From Melioribacteraceae bacterium (GTDB lineage Bacteria; Bacteroidota; Ignavibacteria; Ignavibacteriales; Melioribacteraceae), in contig JAOADJ010000011.1 in the NCBI GenBank assembly GCA_026417375.1, positions 1 to 64,000 of the forward strand: 64,000 bases of DNA, written 5' to 3'. Under the pieces are notes generated by a model. The model was given only the letters and a program-made list of their open reading frames with translations. It had not been told where the DNA came from and made no database searches. Made by a program: the position numbers and the translations under genes. Shown piece after piece: positions 8,748-17,419 of this stretch (positions are counted from its first letter, which is position 1; each line of letters begins with the position of its first letter).

Positions 8748-10025
8748 ATGTTAGATGTAAAATTTATACGTGAAAATCCTGAATTTGTTAGACAAGGATT
8801 AATTAATAAAAATGCGAAAGATGTTGTAGATGATATTCTTCAACTTGATGAAAAAAGAAGAACTATTATTTCAAAAGCAGAAGAATTAAAAGCAAAGAAG
8901 AATCAAGTATCTTCTCAAATTCCAAAACTAAAAAAAGAGGGGAAAGATACAACTGAAATTTTTGCAGAAATGAAAAAGGTTGGCGATGAAATTTCTCAAC
9001 TCGATAATGAATTAAAATTAGTTGAAGAAACATTAGAAAATATTTTAAGAAACACTCCGAATATTGCTCATAGAAGTGTACCAATTGGTAAAAATGCAGA
9101 TGATAATGTTGAAGTGAGACGTTGGTTGCCGGAAGGTTTTTCTTTCGATAATGATTTTAAAATTTTAGACCACATAGAGCTTGGTAAGAAATTAAAAATT
9201 TTAGATTTTGAAAGAGGCACAAAAATTTCAGGAAGTGGATTTCCACTTTATACCGGAAAAGGTGCAACTTTAGAAAGAGCTTTAATAAATTTTATGTTAG
9301 ATACTCATTTACAAAATCATGGATATACAGAAGTTTTACCACCTGTTTTGGTTAATCGTGAATCTATGAAAGGAACAGGTCAAATTCCTAAGATGGAAGA
9401 AGATATGTACTTTATTGAAAAAGATGGTCTTTATCCAATTCCAACTGCAGAAGTACCAATTACAAATATTCACCGTGATGAAGTATTATCAGAAAAAGAT
9501 TTAACAATTAAATATGTTGGTTATTCACCATGTTTTAGAAGAGAAGCTGGCTCATATGGAAAAGAATCAAAAGGTTTTTTACGTGTTCATCAGTTTAATA
9601 AAGTTGAAATGGTAAAATTTGCAAAGCCGGAAAATTCTTATGATGAATTAGAATCAATGACAAATGATGCAGAAAATATTTTAAAAGCTTTAAATATTCC
9701 TTATAGAATTTTAATGCTTTGTACTGGCGATTTAAGTTTTTCAGCAGCAAAGTGTTATGACATTGAAACATGGTCTCCTGCTGAATACAGATGGCTTGAA
9801 GCATCATCATGCAGCAATTTTGAAACTTTTCAGGCAAGACGCGCAAATATTAAATTTAGAAGAGAAGATTCTAAAAAATTAGAGTTTGTTCATACTCTTA
9901 ATGGTTCAGGTTTGGCTACAAGCAGATTAATGGTTTCTTTGTTGGAAAATAATCAAACTCCTGAAGGTAAAGTTATTGTTCCAAAAGTATTACAAAAATA
10001 CACAGGATTTGAAATTATCGATTAG
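8748..10025 (+). CDS. serS: Seryl-tRNA synthetase
   Basis: Class II synthetase that charges tRNA-Ser and tRNA-Sec. 425 residues, the usual length. An N-terminal antiparallel coiled coil (about residues 30-105) that binds the tRNA long arm is followed by the catalytic core with motif 2 (SPCFRREAGSYGKESKGFLRVHQFNKVEM) recognisable from residue 263 and motif 3 (LNGSGLATSRLMVSLLEN) near the C-terminus. GGAG lies 8 bases before the ATG. It sits 18 bases behind leuS, an apparent two-synthetase operon. Confidence 0.98.
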   Translation: MLDVKFIRENPEFVRQGLINKNAKDVVDDILQLDEKRRTIISKAEELKAKKNQVSSQIPKLKKEGKDTTEIFAEMKKVGDEISQLDNELKLVEETLENILRNTPNIAHRSVPIGKNADDNVEVRRWLPEGFSFDNDFKILDHIELGKKLKILDFERGTKISGSGFPLYTGKGATLERALINFMLDTHLQNHGYTEVLPPVLVNRESMKGTGQIPKMEEDMYFIEKDGLYPIPTAEVPITNIHRDEVLSEKDLTIKYVGYSPCFRREAGSYGKESKGFLRVHQFNKVEMVKFAKPENSYDELESMTNDAENILKALNIPYRILMLCTGDLSFSAAKCYDIETWSPAEYRWLEASSCSNFETFQARRANIKFRREDSKKLEFVHTLNGSGLATSRLMVSLLENNQTPEGKVIVPKVLQKYTGFEIID

Positions 10026-10142
10026 TTTATTCTTAATTGAATAAATTTGTAAAAAAATATTAAACACAGTTGAACTATTTTTTTAGAAAAAAGATTACCT
10101 AAAGTAACTTGTTATAAATTTACATTTAGTAAAGGGCATTAA

Positions 10143-11894
10143 TTGTTTAAAAATTTATCTCATCTTAAAAAGTATTTCAAGAAATATAAAAACAAAATTT
10201 TGCTTGGAATACTTTTTATTGTTCTATCTAATATTGGTGGAGTTTATATTCCAATTCTTTTAAAGAATAGCATTGATGACCTGAAAAACAACTTACACTT
10301 TGATTTAGTAATTAAAAATGTTTTACTGGTTATTGCTACATCAGCAGTTGCTGGTGTATTCCGGTTTATGATTCGTCAAACAATAATTGTTGTTTCTCGC
10401 GAAATTGAATACGATTTACGTCAAGATTTTTGGCAACACATTCAAAAATTACCATTAAGATTTTTTCAAAATAACTCAACTGGTAATATAATGGCTCATG
10501 CTACTAATGATATTAGTGCTGTTAGAATGTTTGTTGGTCCATCAATAATGTATTCAATTGATACTGGTATGAGATTTTTCTTAATCCTTCCAATAATGCT
10601 ATGGATGAATACAACTTTAACTTTGTTTGCTTTGTTACCACTTCCACTTTTAAGTTTTGCTGTTTATTTAGTAATGAAAAAAATTCATGTGCGTTATACA
10701 AAAATTCAGGAAAAATTTTCTGACTTAACAACAAAAGCACAGGAAAATTTTAGTGGGATTAGAGTTGTTAAATCTTATCTGCGTGAAGATTATGAAATAT
10801 CACAATTCGAGAAGGAAAGCAAAGAGTATTTAAAGAGAAATATGGATTTAGTAAAAATTCGCTCCCTCTTTCAACCAATATTTTATATGATTGCCGGATT
10901 ATCATCAATTATTGTTCTTTGGAAAGGCGGAACAATGATAATTAACAATCAGCTTTCTTTAGGAACTATGTTTGCGTTTTTAACTTATTTATTGATGTTA
11001 ATTTGGCCAATGATTGCATTTGGGTGGGTTGCAAATATGGTTCAACAAGCAGATGCAAGTATGAAAAGACTTCTTAAAATTTTTAATGAACCTTATGAAA
11101 TTTCAGACTCTGAAAAAACTAATTATGAAATAAAATCTGTAAATGGTGAAATCGAATTCAAAAATGTAAAATTTAGATATAAAGAAAATCTTCCATTTGT
11201 ATTAAATAATATTTCATTTAAAATAGCAAAAGGTTCAACTGTTGCTTTTATCGGTAATACAGGTGTTGGTAAAACTTCATTAATAAATTTAATAGCAAGA
11301 TTATATGATGTTACTGAAGGTGAAGTTTTAATTGATGGTATAAATGTTAAATCAATTCCTTTACAAGTCCTGAGAAAAAATATTGGTCTTGTTCCACAAG
11401 ATTCTTTTTTATTCTCCGATACTTTAAAAAACAATATCATGTACGGTCTTGAAAATCAAAACGAAAAAATAGTTGAATATGTTTCTGAAATTGCTCAATT
11501 AAAAAAAGATGTAGAAAGTTTTCCAAATGGATTTGAAACAATTTTAGGAGAAAGAGGAATTACTTTAAGCGGCGGACAAAAACAAAGATCCTCTTTCGCA
11601 AGAGCTTTAGCAATTGATCCAAAAATTTTAATCCTTGATGATTCATTTTCTGCAGTTGATACTCACACCGAAGAAGAAATTTTAAAAGGATTAAAAAACT
11701 TTATGAAAGATAGAACAAGTATTATTATTAGTCATAGAATTTCAACTGTAAAAGATTGTGATAAAATTTTTGTTTTAGATAATGGAAAAATTGTTGAAGA
11801 AGGAAATCATTTAGAATTATTAGAACTCAATGGCATTTATGCAGATTTACACAACAAACAATTACTCGAAGAAGAACTTTCCGAATTAGGTTAA
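10143..11894 (+). CDS. ABC exporter half-transporter, subunit with degenerate catalytic Glu
   Basis: 583 residues: six-helix transmembrane domain (about 1-320) fused to a nucleotide-binding domain. Walker A is GNTGVGKT (371-378), the signature LSGGQ (475-479) is canonical and the switch His is H531. Walker B ends LILDD, so the catalytic base position holds Asp (D500) instead of Glu. That is the known pattern of the inactive-site half of heterodimeric exporters such as TM287/288 or BmrCD. The partner starts 1 base downstream. The start is a TTG with AAAGGG 8 bases upstream. Substrate unknown; lipids or hydrophobic drugs are usual for the family. Confidence 0.9.
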   Translation: MFKNLSHLKKYFKKYKNKILLGILFIVLSNIGGVYIPILLKNSIDDLKNNLHFDLVIKNVLLVIATSAVAGVFRFMIRQTIIVVSREIEYDLRQDFWQHIQKLPLRFFQNNSTGNIMAHATNDISAVRMFVGPSIMYSIDTGMRFFLILPIMLWMNTTLTLFALLPLPLLSFAVYLVMKKIHVRYTKIQEKFSDLTTKAQENFSGIRVVKSYLREDYEISQFEKESKEYLKRNMDLVKIRSLFQPIFYMIAGLSSIIVLWKGGTMIINNQLSLGTMFAFLTYLLMLIWPMIAFGWVANMVQQADASMKRLLKIFNEPYEISDSEKTNYEIKSVNGEIEFKNVKFRYKENLPFVLNNISFKIAKGSTVAFIGNTGVGKTSLINLIARLYDVTEGEVLIDGINVKSIPLQVLRKNIGLVPQDSFLFSDTLKNNIMYGLENQNEKIVEYVSEIAQLKKDVESFPNGFETILGERGITLSGGQKQRSSFARALAIDPKILILDDSFSAVDTHTEEEILKGLKNFMKDRTSIIISHRISTVKDCDKIFVLDNGKIVEEGNHLELLELNGIYADLHNKQLLEEELSELG

Positions 11895-11895
11895 T

Positions 11896-13683
11896 ATGGC
11901 TGAACAAAAAGATGATGAAATATTAGGCAAAGCTTACGATGCCAAATTGATGAAAAGACTCTTAACTTACATCAAACCATATCGCAAATATGTTGTGCTT
12001 GCCATTTTTATGAATATCGTTGTTGCGGCATTACCTTCTTTAAGACCAGTTTTAACTAAAATCGCCGTTGATGATAAAATTGCAAATCATGATTATAACG
12101 GATTACTTTTAATTATCTCAGCTCTTTTTGGAATTTTAATTATTCAATCGGTCATTCAATATTTTTTAACCTACTTCACAGAATTAATCGGACAGAAAAC
12201 AATTTATGATTTAAGAACACAACTGTTTTCACATGTTCAGAAATTATCATTAAAATATTTCGATAAAGTTCCTATTGGTAGAACTGTTACTCGTGTAACA
12301 AATGATGTTGATGCTTTGAATGAAATGTTTTCAAGTGGTATTGTTGAAATTTTTAGTGATGTTTTTATGATTGTGTGGATTTTAGTTTTTATGTTCTGGA
12401 TGTCGTGGGATTTATCATTAGTAACTTTAGCAGTTTTGCCAATCTTAATTTTTGCTACATTCCTTTTCAGAAAAAAAGTAAGAGAAACTTATCGAGATGT
12501 TCGTAAACACCTTGCACGCTTAAATTCATATATGCAAGAACACATCACAGGAATGAATGTTGTACAAATTTTTTCAAAGGAAAAAGATGAACTAAAAAAC
12601 TTTTCAGCAATAAATAAAGACCATAAAGATGCAAACATTCGATCTATTTTTTACTATGCTGTATTTTATCCTTTCGTAGAATTACTTAATTCAATTGCAA
12701 TAGGTTTAATAATTTGGTATGGTGGTGGAGAAATAATTCAAAAACAACTAACAATCGGTGTTTTATTTGCATTTATTCAGTTTGTAGAAATGTTTTGGCG
12801 TCCTGTTAGAGATTTATCAGAAAAATACAATATTTTACAAGGTGCTATGGCTGCTTCCGAAAGAATATTTAAATTGCTTGATGATAAAACTATAATTCAA
12901 AACCCTGTTAATCCCATCAGGTTAAATAACTTCAAAGGAGAAATAGAATTTAAAAATGTTTGGTTTGCATATAATCCCGGTGAATACGTTTTAAAGAATA
13001 TTTCCTTTAAAATTAATCCGGGTGAAACAATTGCTATTGTTGGTGCAACTGGTGCAGGGAAAACAAGTATTATAAATATATTAACCAGATTTTATGATGT
13101 TGAAAAAGGGTCAATTACAATTGATGGAATTGATATAAAAAATATTCACGAAAAAGATTTAAGAAAATATGTTTCAGTTGTTTTACAAGATGTATTTCTT
13201 TTTAGCGGAGATATAAAAACAAACATAAGTTTAGGAAATGAAAATATTTCTGATGATAAAATTATTGAAGCCGCAAAAATAGTTGGAGCCGATAAGTTTA
13301 TATCACAACTTCCTGAAAAATATAATGAAGAAGTAAAAGAAAAAGGTGCTACTTTAAGTGTTGGACAGCGACAATTAATTTCTTTTGCACGAGCTTTGGC
13401 TTATAACCCACAGATATTAATTTTAGATGAAGCAACTTCAAGTGTTGATACAGAAACAGAAATATTAATTCAGAATGCAATTGAAAAATTATTAAAAGGA
13501 AGAACTTCAATTGTTATTGCACATAGATTATCAACAATTCAAAACGCAGATAAAATACTTGTAATGCATAAAGGTGATTTGAAAGAAATAGGCAACCATC
13601 AGGAATTACTTGCAAAGAAAGGAATTTATTATAAATTATATCAACTTCAATATAAAGATCAGGAAATAATAAAAACAAATTAG
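11896..13683 (+). CDS. ABC exporter half-transporter, catalytic partner subunit
   Basis: 595 residues with the same TMD-NBD layout as the preceding gene. Walker A is GATGAGKT (383-390), Walker B carries the canonical LILDEATSSVD with E512, and the switch His is H543. The signature is LSVGQ (487-491) instead of LSGGQ. In a heterodimer the signature of one chain completes the site of the other, so this altered signature falls in the same site as the Asp-type Walker B of the partner: one site is degenerate, the other fully canonical. It is 1 base downstream of its partner and 10 bases before fbp. Confidence 0.92.
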   Translation: MAEQKDDEILGKAYDAKLMKRLLTYIKPYRKYVVLAIFMNIVVAALPSLRPVLTKIAVDDKIANHDYNGLLLIISALFGILIIQSVIQYFLTYFTELIGQKTIYDLRTQLFSHVQKLSLKYFDKVPIGRTVTRVTNDVDALNEMFSSGIVEIFSDVFMIVWILVFMFWMSWDLSLVTLAVLPILIFATFLFRKKVRETYRDVRKHLARLNSYMQEHITGMNVVQIFSKEKDELKNFSAINKDHKDANIRSIFYYAVFYPFVELLNSIAIGLIIWYGGGEIIQKQLTIGVLFAFIQFVEMFWRPVRDLSEKYNILQGAMAASERIFKLLDDKTIIQNPVNPIRLNNFKGEIEFKNVWFAYNPGEYVLKNISFKINPGETIAIVGATGAGKTSIINILTRFYDVEKGSITIDGIDIKNIHEKDLRKYVSVVLQDVFLFSGDIKTNISLGNENISDDKIIEAAKIVGADKFISQLPEKYNEEVKEKGATLSVGQRQLISFARALAYNPQILILDEATSSVDTETEILIQNAIEKLLKGRTSIVIAHRLSTIQNADKILVMHKGDLKEIGNHQELLAKKGIYYKLYQLQYKDQEIIKTN

Positions 13684-13693
13684 GAGGCACACA

Positions 13694-14710
13694 ATGGCAT
13701 TGAAACGTTTTATGACGTTACCACGCCATATTCTTGAGGGCGAAAAAGCACATCCTGAAGCAACTGGTGAACTTTCTTCTATTCTACTTCAGTTAGGGTT
13801 GGCTGCTAAATTAATTTCACTCGAAGTTAATAAAGCGGGACTTGCAAATATTATTGGTTTTACTGGGCAAGAAAATGTTCACGGTGAACAGGTAAAAAAA
13901 CTTGATATTTTTGCTCATGAAATGTTGATTAAAGCAATGGATCATGGTGGTCATTTTTGTGTAATGGCAAGTGAAGAAGAAGAAGATATTATTCACCTTC
14001 CGCCAAATAAAAAAATTGGTAAATATGTTTTGTTATTTGATCCTTTAGATGGCTCATCAAATATTGATGCTAATATTTCAATAGGTACAATATTTTCAAT
14101 TTACAAAAGAATTAGTCCGGGAAATGGTCCCGGTAATTTAGAAGATTGTTTACAACAAGGTTATAAACAGGAAGTGGCTGGATATATTGTTTATGGCTCG
14201 AGTACAATATTTGTTTATACAGCTGGACATGGAGTTTATGGCTTTACTCTCGATCCTGCTTTTGGCGAGTTTCTTCTTTCACATGATAATATAAGAATTC
14301 CAAAATCGGGTAGAATTTATAGTTTGAACGAAGGTAATTATTTTTCATGGCCAAAAGGATTGAAAGATTATATAAAATATTTACAAGCAAATTACTACAA
14401 TGGAAAACCATATCAGGCAAGATATGTTGGTTCAATGGTTGCAGATATACACAGAACTTTGCTTTATGGTGGAATATTTATTTATCCCGGCGATAGAAGA
14501 AATCCAAAAGGTAAATTAAGATTGTGTTATGAATGTAATCCTATGGCTTTTATTGTTGAAGCTGCAGGTGGAAGAGCTACAGATGGCAAAGAACGAATTC
14601 TGGATAAAAAACCTGAATCACTTCATGAAAGATCACCTATTTATATTGGTAGCGAAGATGATGTTTTATTGGTAGAAAAATTTTTAAGAGAATCCAGAGA
14701 GGCATATTAA
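13694..14710 (+). CDS. fbp: Class I fructose-1,6-bisphosphatase
   Basis: Gluconeogenic enzyme removing the 1-phosphate of fructose 1,6-bisphosphate with Mg2+. 338 residues, full length. The metal-binding signature DPLDGSSNIDANISIGTIF begins near residue 116; an acidic EEEED segment is at about 95-99, and KLRLCYECNPMAFIVEAAGG near 273 is the conserved substrate/metal segment. A textbook AGGAGG lies 7 bases before the ATG. It is last in a cluster with the ABC exporter genes (10-base gap), and a strong hairpin follows it. Confidence 0.97.
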   Translation: MALKRFMTLPRHILEGEKAHPEATGELSSILLQLGLAAKLISLEVNKAGLANIIGFTGQENVHGEQVKKLDIFAHEMLIKAMDHGGHFCVMASEEEEDIIHLPPNKKIGKYVLLFDPLDGSSNIDANISIGTIFSIYKRISPGNGPGNLEDCLQQGYKQEVAGYIVYGSSTIFVYTAGHGVYGFTLDPAFGEFLLSHDNIRIPKSGRIYSLNEGNYFSWPKGLKDYIKYLQANYYNGKPYQARYVGSMVADIHRTLLYGGIFIYPGDRRNPKGKLRLCYECNPMAFIVEAAGGRATDGKERILDKKPESLHERSPIYIGSEDDVLLVEKFLRESREAY

Positions 14711-14716
14711 AATTAT

Positions 14717-14739
14717 GACACGGATTTTTTATCCGTGTC
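14717..14739. terminator. Hairpin between convergent fbp and the 88-residue gene
   Basis: Perfect 9-bp inverted repeat GACACGGAT / ATCCGTGTC with a TTTTT loop. It begins 6 bases after the fbp stop and ends 4 bases before the stop of the convergent gene, so it probably ends transcripts from both sides. There is no long U tract after the stem. Confidence 0.7.
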
Positions 14740-14743
14740 TTAA

Positions 14744-15010
14744 TTATCCTTTAATCTTTATAACTTCTTCTTCTATTTTTTTTGCTAATTCAGAAGCAGA
14801 AATTCCTTCAATTTTTATTTTAGTATTTTTTACAATTACTTCTGGAATGTCACCTTCTCCAATAACATAACGATAAATATTAAAAGCTAATCTATTTCTA
14901 TCATTTGCAATTGGAACATAATCTTTTAAGGATTCTGCAAAACTATAACATCTCTTTTCTATTGAATCTTCCGGAAAATATTTAACAGCAGGAGGTGGTA
15001 AAGTTGTCAT
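14744..15010 (-). CDS. Hypothetical 88-residue protein
   Basis: Small acidic-to-basic protein starting MTTLPPPAVKYFPEDSIEKR and ending in a charged helix (ELAKKIEEEVIKIKG). No domain or motif is recognised; no signal peptide. An upstream ATG at 15079 would give 111 residues, but the ATG at 15010 is preceded by AAGGA 6 bases away and by a good promoter at 15033-15063, which would lie inside the longer version. Transcribed alone, divergently from the LPS glycosyltransferase gene. Confidence 0.65.
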   Translation of the reverse strand: MTTLPPPAVKYFPEDSIEKRCYSFAESLKDYVPIANDRNRLAFNIYRYVIGEGDIPEVIVKNTKIKIEGISASELAKKIEEEVIKIKG

Positions 15011-15032
15011 AAAAATTCCTTTTTCGTTGTCA

Positions 15033-15063
15033 CAAAAATAAATAAGCTTAATCTTTCTTACAA
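15033..15063 (-). promoter_or_regulatory. Bacteroidota-type promoter for the 88-residue gene
   Basis: Minus strand reads TTG, 20 bases, then TATTTTTG (15040-15033), an exact TAnnTTTG -7 element. The ATG at 15010 follows after 22 bases. Confidence 0.55.
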
Positions 15064-15092
15064 TCTTAATGGCAAGCAAATCTTTAAATGTC

Positions 15093-15100
15093 TAATTTTG
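15093..15100 (+). promoter_or_regulatory. Bacteroidota-type -7 element for the LPS genes
   Basis: Reads TAATTTTG, an exact match to TAnnTTTG, 43 bases before the TTG start of the glycosyltransferase. No clear -33 element. The inferred transcription start near 15104 rules out a translation start further upstream. Confidence 0.4.
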
Positions 15101-15143
15101 TATTAAAATTACTGGGTGTTTTATCAATAATAATAAAAAAATA

Positions 15144-16097
15144 TTGGTAATTAGATTAAGTTCTCTGGGTGATGTTTTGTTAACTACTCCAATAGTTAGA
15201 GCTTTGAAAAGGAAACATGAAAATTCAGAGATTGATTTTTTAGTAAAAAAAGAATTCTCTGATGTTTATAAATTTAATCCATATTTAAATGAAGTAATTG
15301 AATTTAATAAAAATGATTTTTCAGAAATTAAAAAGAAATTAAACAAATATAACCTAATCATTGATTTACAAAATAATCTTAACAGTAAAAGATTAACATT
15401 TAATCATAAATCAACTGTTTATAAATTCAGAAAGCCCACTTTAAAAAAATTAATACTTGTCAATTTTAAAGTTGATTTATTAAAAAAAGAAAATACCATT
15501 GTTGAAAGATATGCTAATGCAGCAAAATTAAATCTTGATGATTTTGGTCTTGATATATTTTACAATGGAAAAAAAATAGAAAGAGAACCAAACGAAAGAA
15601 AAATTATAGGAATTTGTCCCGGAGCAAAACATCGAACAAAAAGATGGTTAACGGAATATTTTATTGACATTGGAAATAAATTAGTAGAGTTAGGATATGA
15701 AATTGCAATATTTGGCGGAACATCAGAAAAAGAACTTTGCGATGAAATTAATAAAGGAATTAAAAATTCAACAAATTATCAAAACAATAACGAATTATTT
15801 GAAACAGCATTAAATATGAAAAGTTGTAGTTTAATTATTACAAATGATTCAGGTTTAATGCACTTGGCAGCTGCTATTAATATTCCTATTGTTGCTATAT
15901 TTGGCTCAACTGTTAAAAGTTTTGGATTTGTTCCTTACAAAGTGAAAAATTTGATTATAGAAAATAATTCAATAGATTGCAGACCATGTAGTCATATTGG
16001 CAAAAACGATTGTCCCAAAAGGCATTTTAAATGTATGCGAGATATAACACCAGAGAGTGTGCTAAGTCAAATAAAAATTTTTTTGAAAGAATTATGA
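15144..16097 (+). CDS. Glycosyltransferase family 9 (heptosyltransferase-type)
   Basis: LPS or core-oligosaccharide glycosyltransferase of the ADP-heptose transferase family. RLSSLGDVLLTTPIVRAL at the N-terminus is the classic family motif, GICPGAKHRTKRW near residue 155 opens the nucleotide-sugar domain, and TNDSGLMHLAAAINIPIVAIFGST near 233 and the Cys-rich CRPCSHIGKNDCPKRHFKCM near 284 complete it. The start is uncertain: the TTG used here cuts into the first strand, and the open frame continues upstream through NNNKKI with only ATC or ATT as alternative starts. Its TGA overlaps the waaA ATG by 4 bases. Confidence 0.9.
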   Translation: MVIRLSSLGDVLLTTPIVRALKRKHENSEIDFLVKKEFSDVYKFNPYLNEVIEFNKNDFSEIKKKLNKYNLIIDLQNNLNSKRLTFNHKSTVYKFRKPTLKKLILVNFKVDLLKKENTIVERYANAAKLNLDDFGLDIFYNGKKIEREPNERKIIGICPGAKHRTKRWLTEYFIDIGNKLVELGYEIAIFGGTSEKELCDEINKGIKNSTNYQNNNELFETALNMKSCSLIITNDSGLMHLAAAINIPIVAIFGSTVKSFGFVPYKVKNLIIENNSIDCRPCSHIGKNDCPKRHFKCMRDITPESVLSQIKIFLKEL

Positions 16098-17371
16098 AAA
16101 AAACCTGGTATTTGTTTTATAACATTATATTTATTCCATTAGCAAAAATTGCTTTGTTTATTGCACAAATTTTTAATCCGAAAATTAAATCGGGAATTAA
16201 GGGAAGGAAAAAACTTTTTGAAAATTTGATAATTAATCTTGCAGGAATAGATAGAAAAAAGAAAATGATTTGGGTTCATTCAGCATCGATGGGAGAATTT
16301 GAACAAGCAAAACCAATAATTGAAAAAATTAAAAGTCAGAAAAATGTAAATATTATTGTTTCCTTTTTTTCACCATCGGGTTACAATAATTCTTTAAAGT
16401 ATCCTTATGCAGACGTTATTGTTTATTTTCCATTTGACACCTCTTTTGCTGCAGAAAGATTTTTGAAACTTGTACAACCAGATATTGCGATATTTATGCG
16501 TTATGATATTTGGCCAAATATGATTTGGAAATTAGAAAAAAGTAAAATTCCTTTTGTAATTGTTGATGCTACAATGAGAAAAAAAACTGCCAGGAAATGG
16601 TTAGTAGCAAAAAGTTTTCATAAATCTCTTTTTAATTCATTCACTAAAATTTTATGCGTATCAGTAAATGATGTAAATAATTTTTTAGAATTTGATATAA
16701 ACCCTTCAAAACTAAATGCAGTTGGTGATACACGATTTGATAGAGTATATCAAAAAAGTTTACAAGCAAAAGAAAAAAAGATATTTAAAGATTCATTTTT
16801 CGGAAACAAAAAAGTTTTTGTTGTAGGAAGTTCCTGGGAAAATGATGAAGATGTATTAATACCAGCAATTATAAAACTCCTGAAATTTGATAAAGATGTT
16901 GTTGTCATTATTGTTCCGCATGAACCAACTTTAATACATATCGAAAATTTGGAAAACCAGTTTCATAATATTGAAAAAACAATAAGATTTTCATTATTAA
17001 ATAATTATCAACAGGAAAGAATAATAATTATTGATTCAATCGGAATACTTTTAACTCTTTATTATTATGCTGATGTTGCATATGTTGGTGGAAGTTTTAA
17101 GCAGGGAATTCATAATGTGTTAGAACCGGCTGTTTATTCTATTCCTATTTTATTTGGACCCAAAAATGAAAATAGTCAGGAAGCACAGGCTTTGAAAAAA
17201 TTAGGTGGAGCATTCGAAATTAAAAATAAAAAAGAAGCATATAAGATTTTACGAAAGCTATTATCTGATGATACTTTAAGAAAAGAAAAAGGAAAATTGT
17301 GTTCAGATTATGTTCTTGAAAATATTGGAGCTACAGATAAAATTATAAAAGAAATATATAATCTTTTATGA
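16094..17371 (+). CDS. waaA: 3-deoxy-D-manno-octulosonic acid (Kdo) transferase
   Basis: Transfers Kdo from CMP-Kdo to lipid A precursor at the inner membrane. 425 residues from the ATG at 16094 (an upstream ATG at 16031 lies inside the glycosyltransferase gene and is less likely). Landmarks: N-terminal membrane anchor (WYLFYNIIFIPLAKIALFIA), IWVHSASMGEFEQAKPII (near 60, catalytic Glu), FMRYDIWPNMIW (near 135), GDTRFDRV (near 215) and the C-terminal AYVGGSFKQGIHNVLEPAVYSIPILFGP, where G-G-x-N-x-x-E is characteristic. It shows that the organism makes LPS. Confidence 0.95.
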   Translation: MKKTWYLFYNIIFIPLAKIALFIAQIFNPKIKSGIKGRKKLFENLIINLAGIDRKKKMIWVHSASMGEFEQAKPIIEKIKSQKNVNIIVSFFSPSGYNNSLKYPYADVIVYFPFDTSFAAERFLKLVQPDIAIFMRYDIWPNMIWKLEKSKIPFVIVDATMRKKTARKWLVAKSFHKSLFNSFTKILCVSVNDVNNFLEFDINPSKLNAVGDTRFDRVYQKSLQAKEKKIFKDSFFGNKKVFVVGSSWENDEDVLIPAIIKLLKFDKDVVVIIVPHEPTLIHIENLENQFHNIEKTIRFSLLNNYQQERIIIIDSIGILLTLYYYADVAYVGGSFKQGIHNVLEPAVYSIPILFGPKNENSQEAQALKKLGGAFEIKNKKEAYKILRKLLSDDTLRKEKGKLCSDYVLENIGATDKIIKEIYNLL

Positions 17372-17419
17372 ATTGATAATTCTATTTAATAAATTTTAGC
17401 GAATTAATTAAAATTATAA

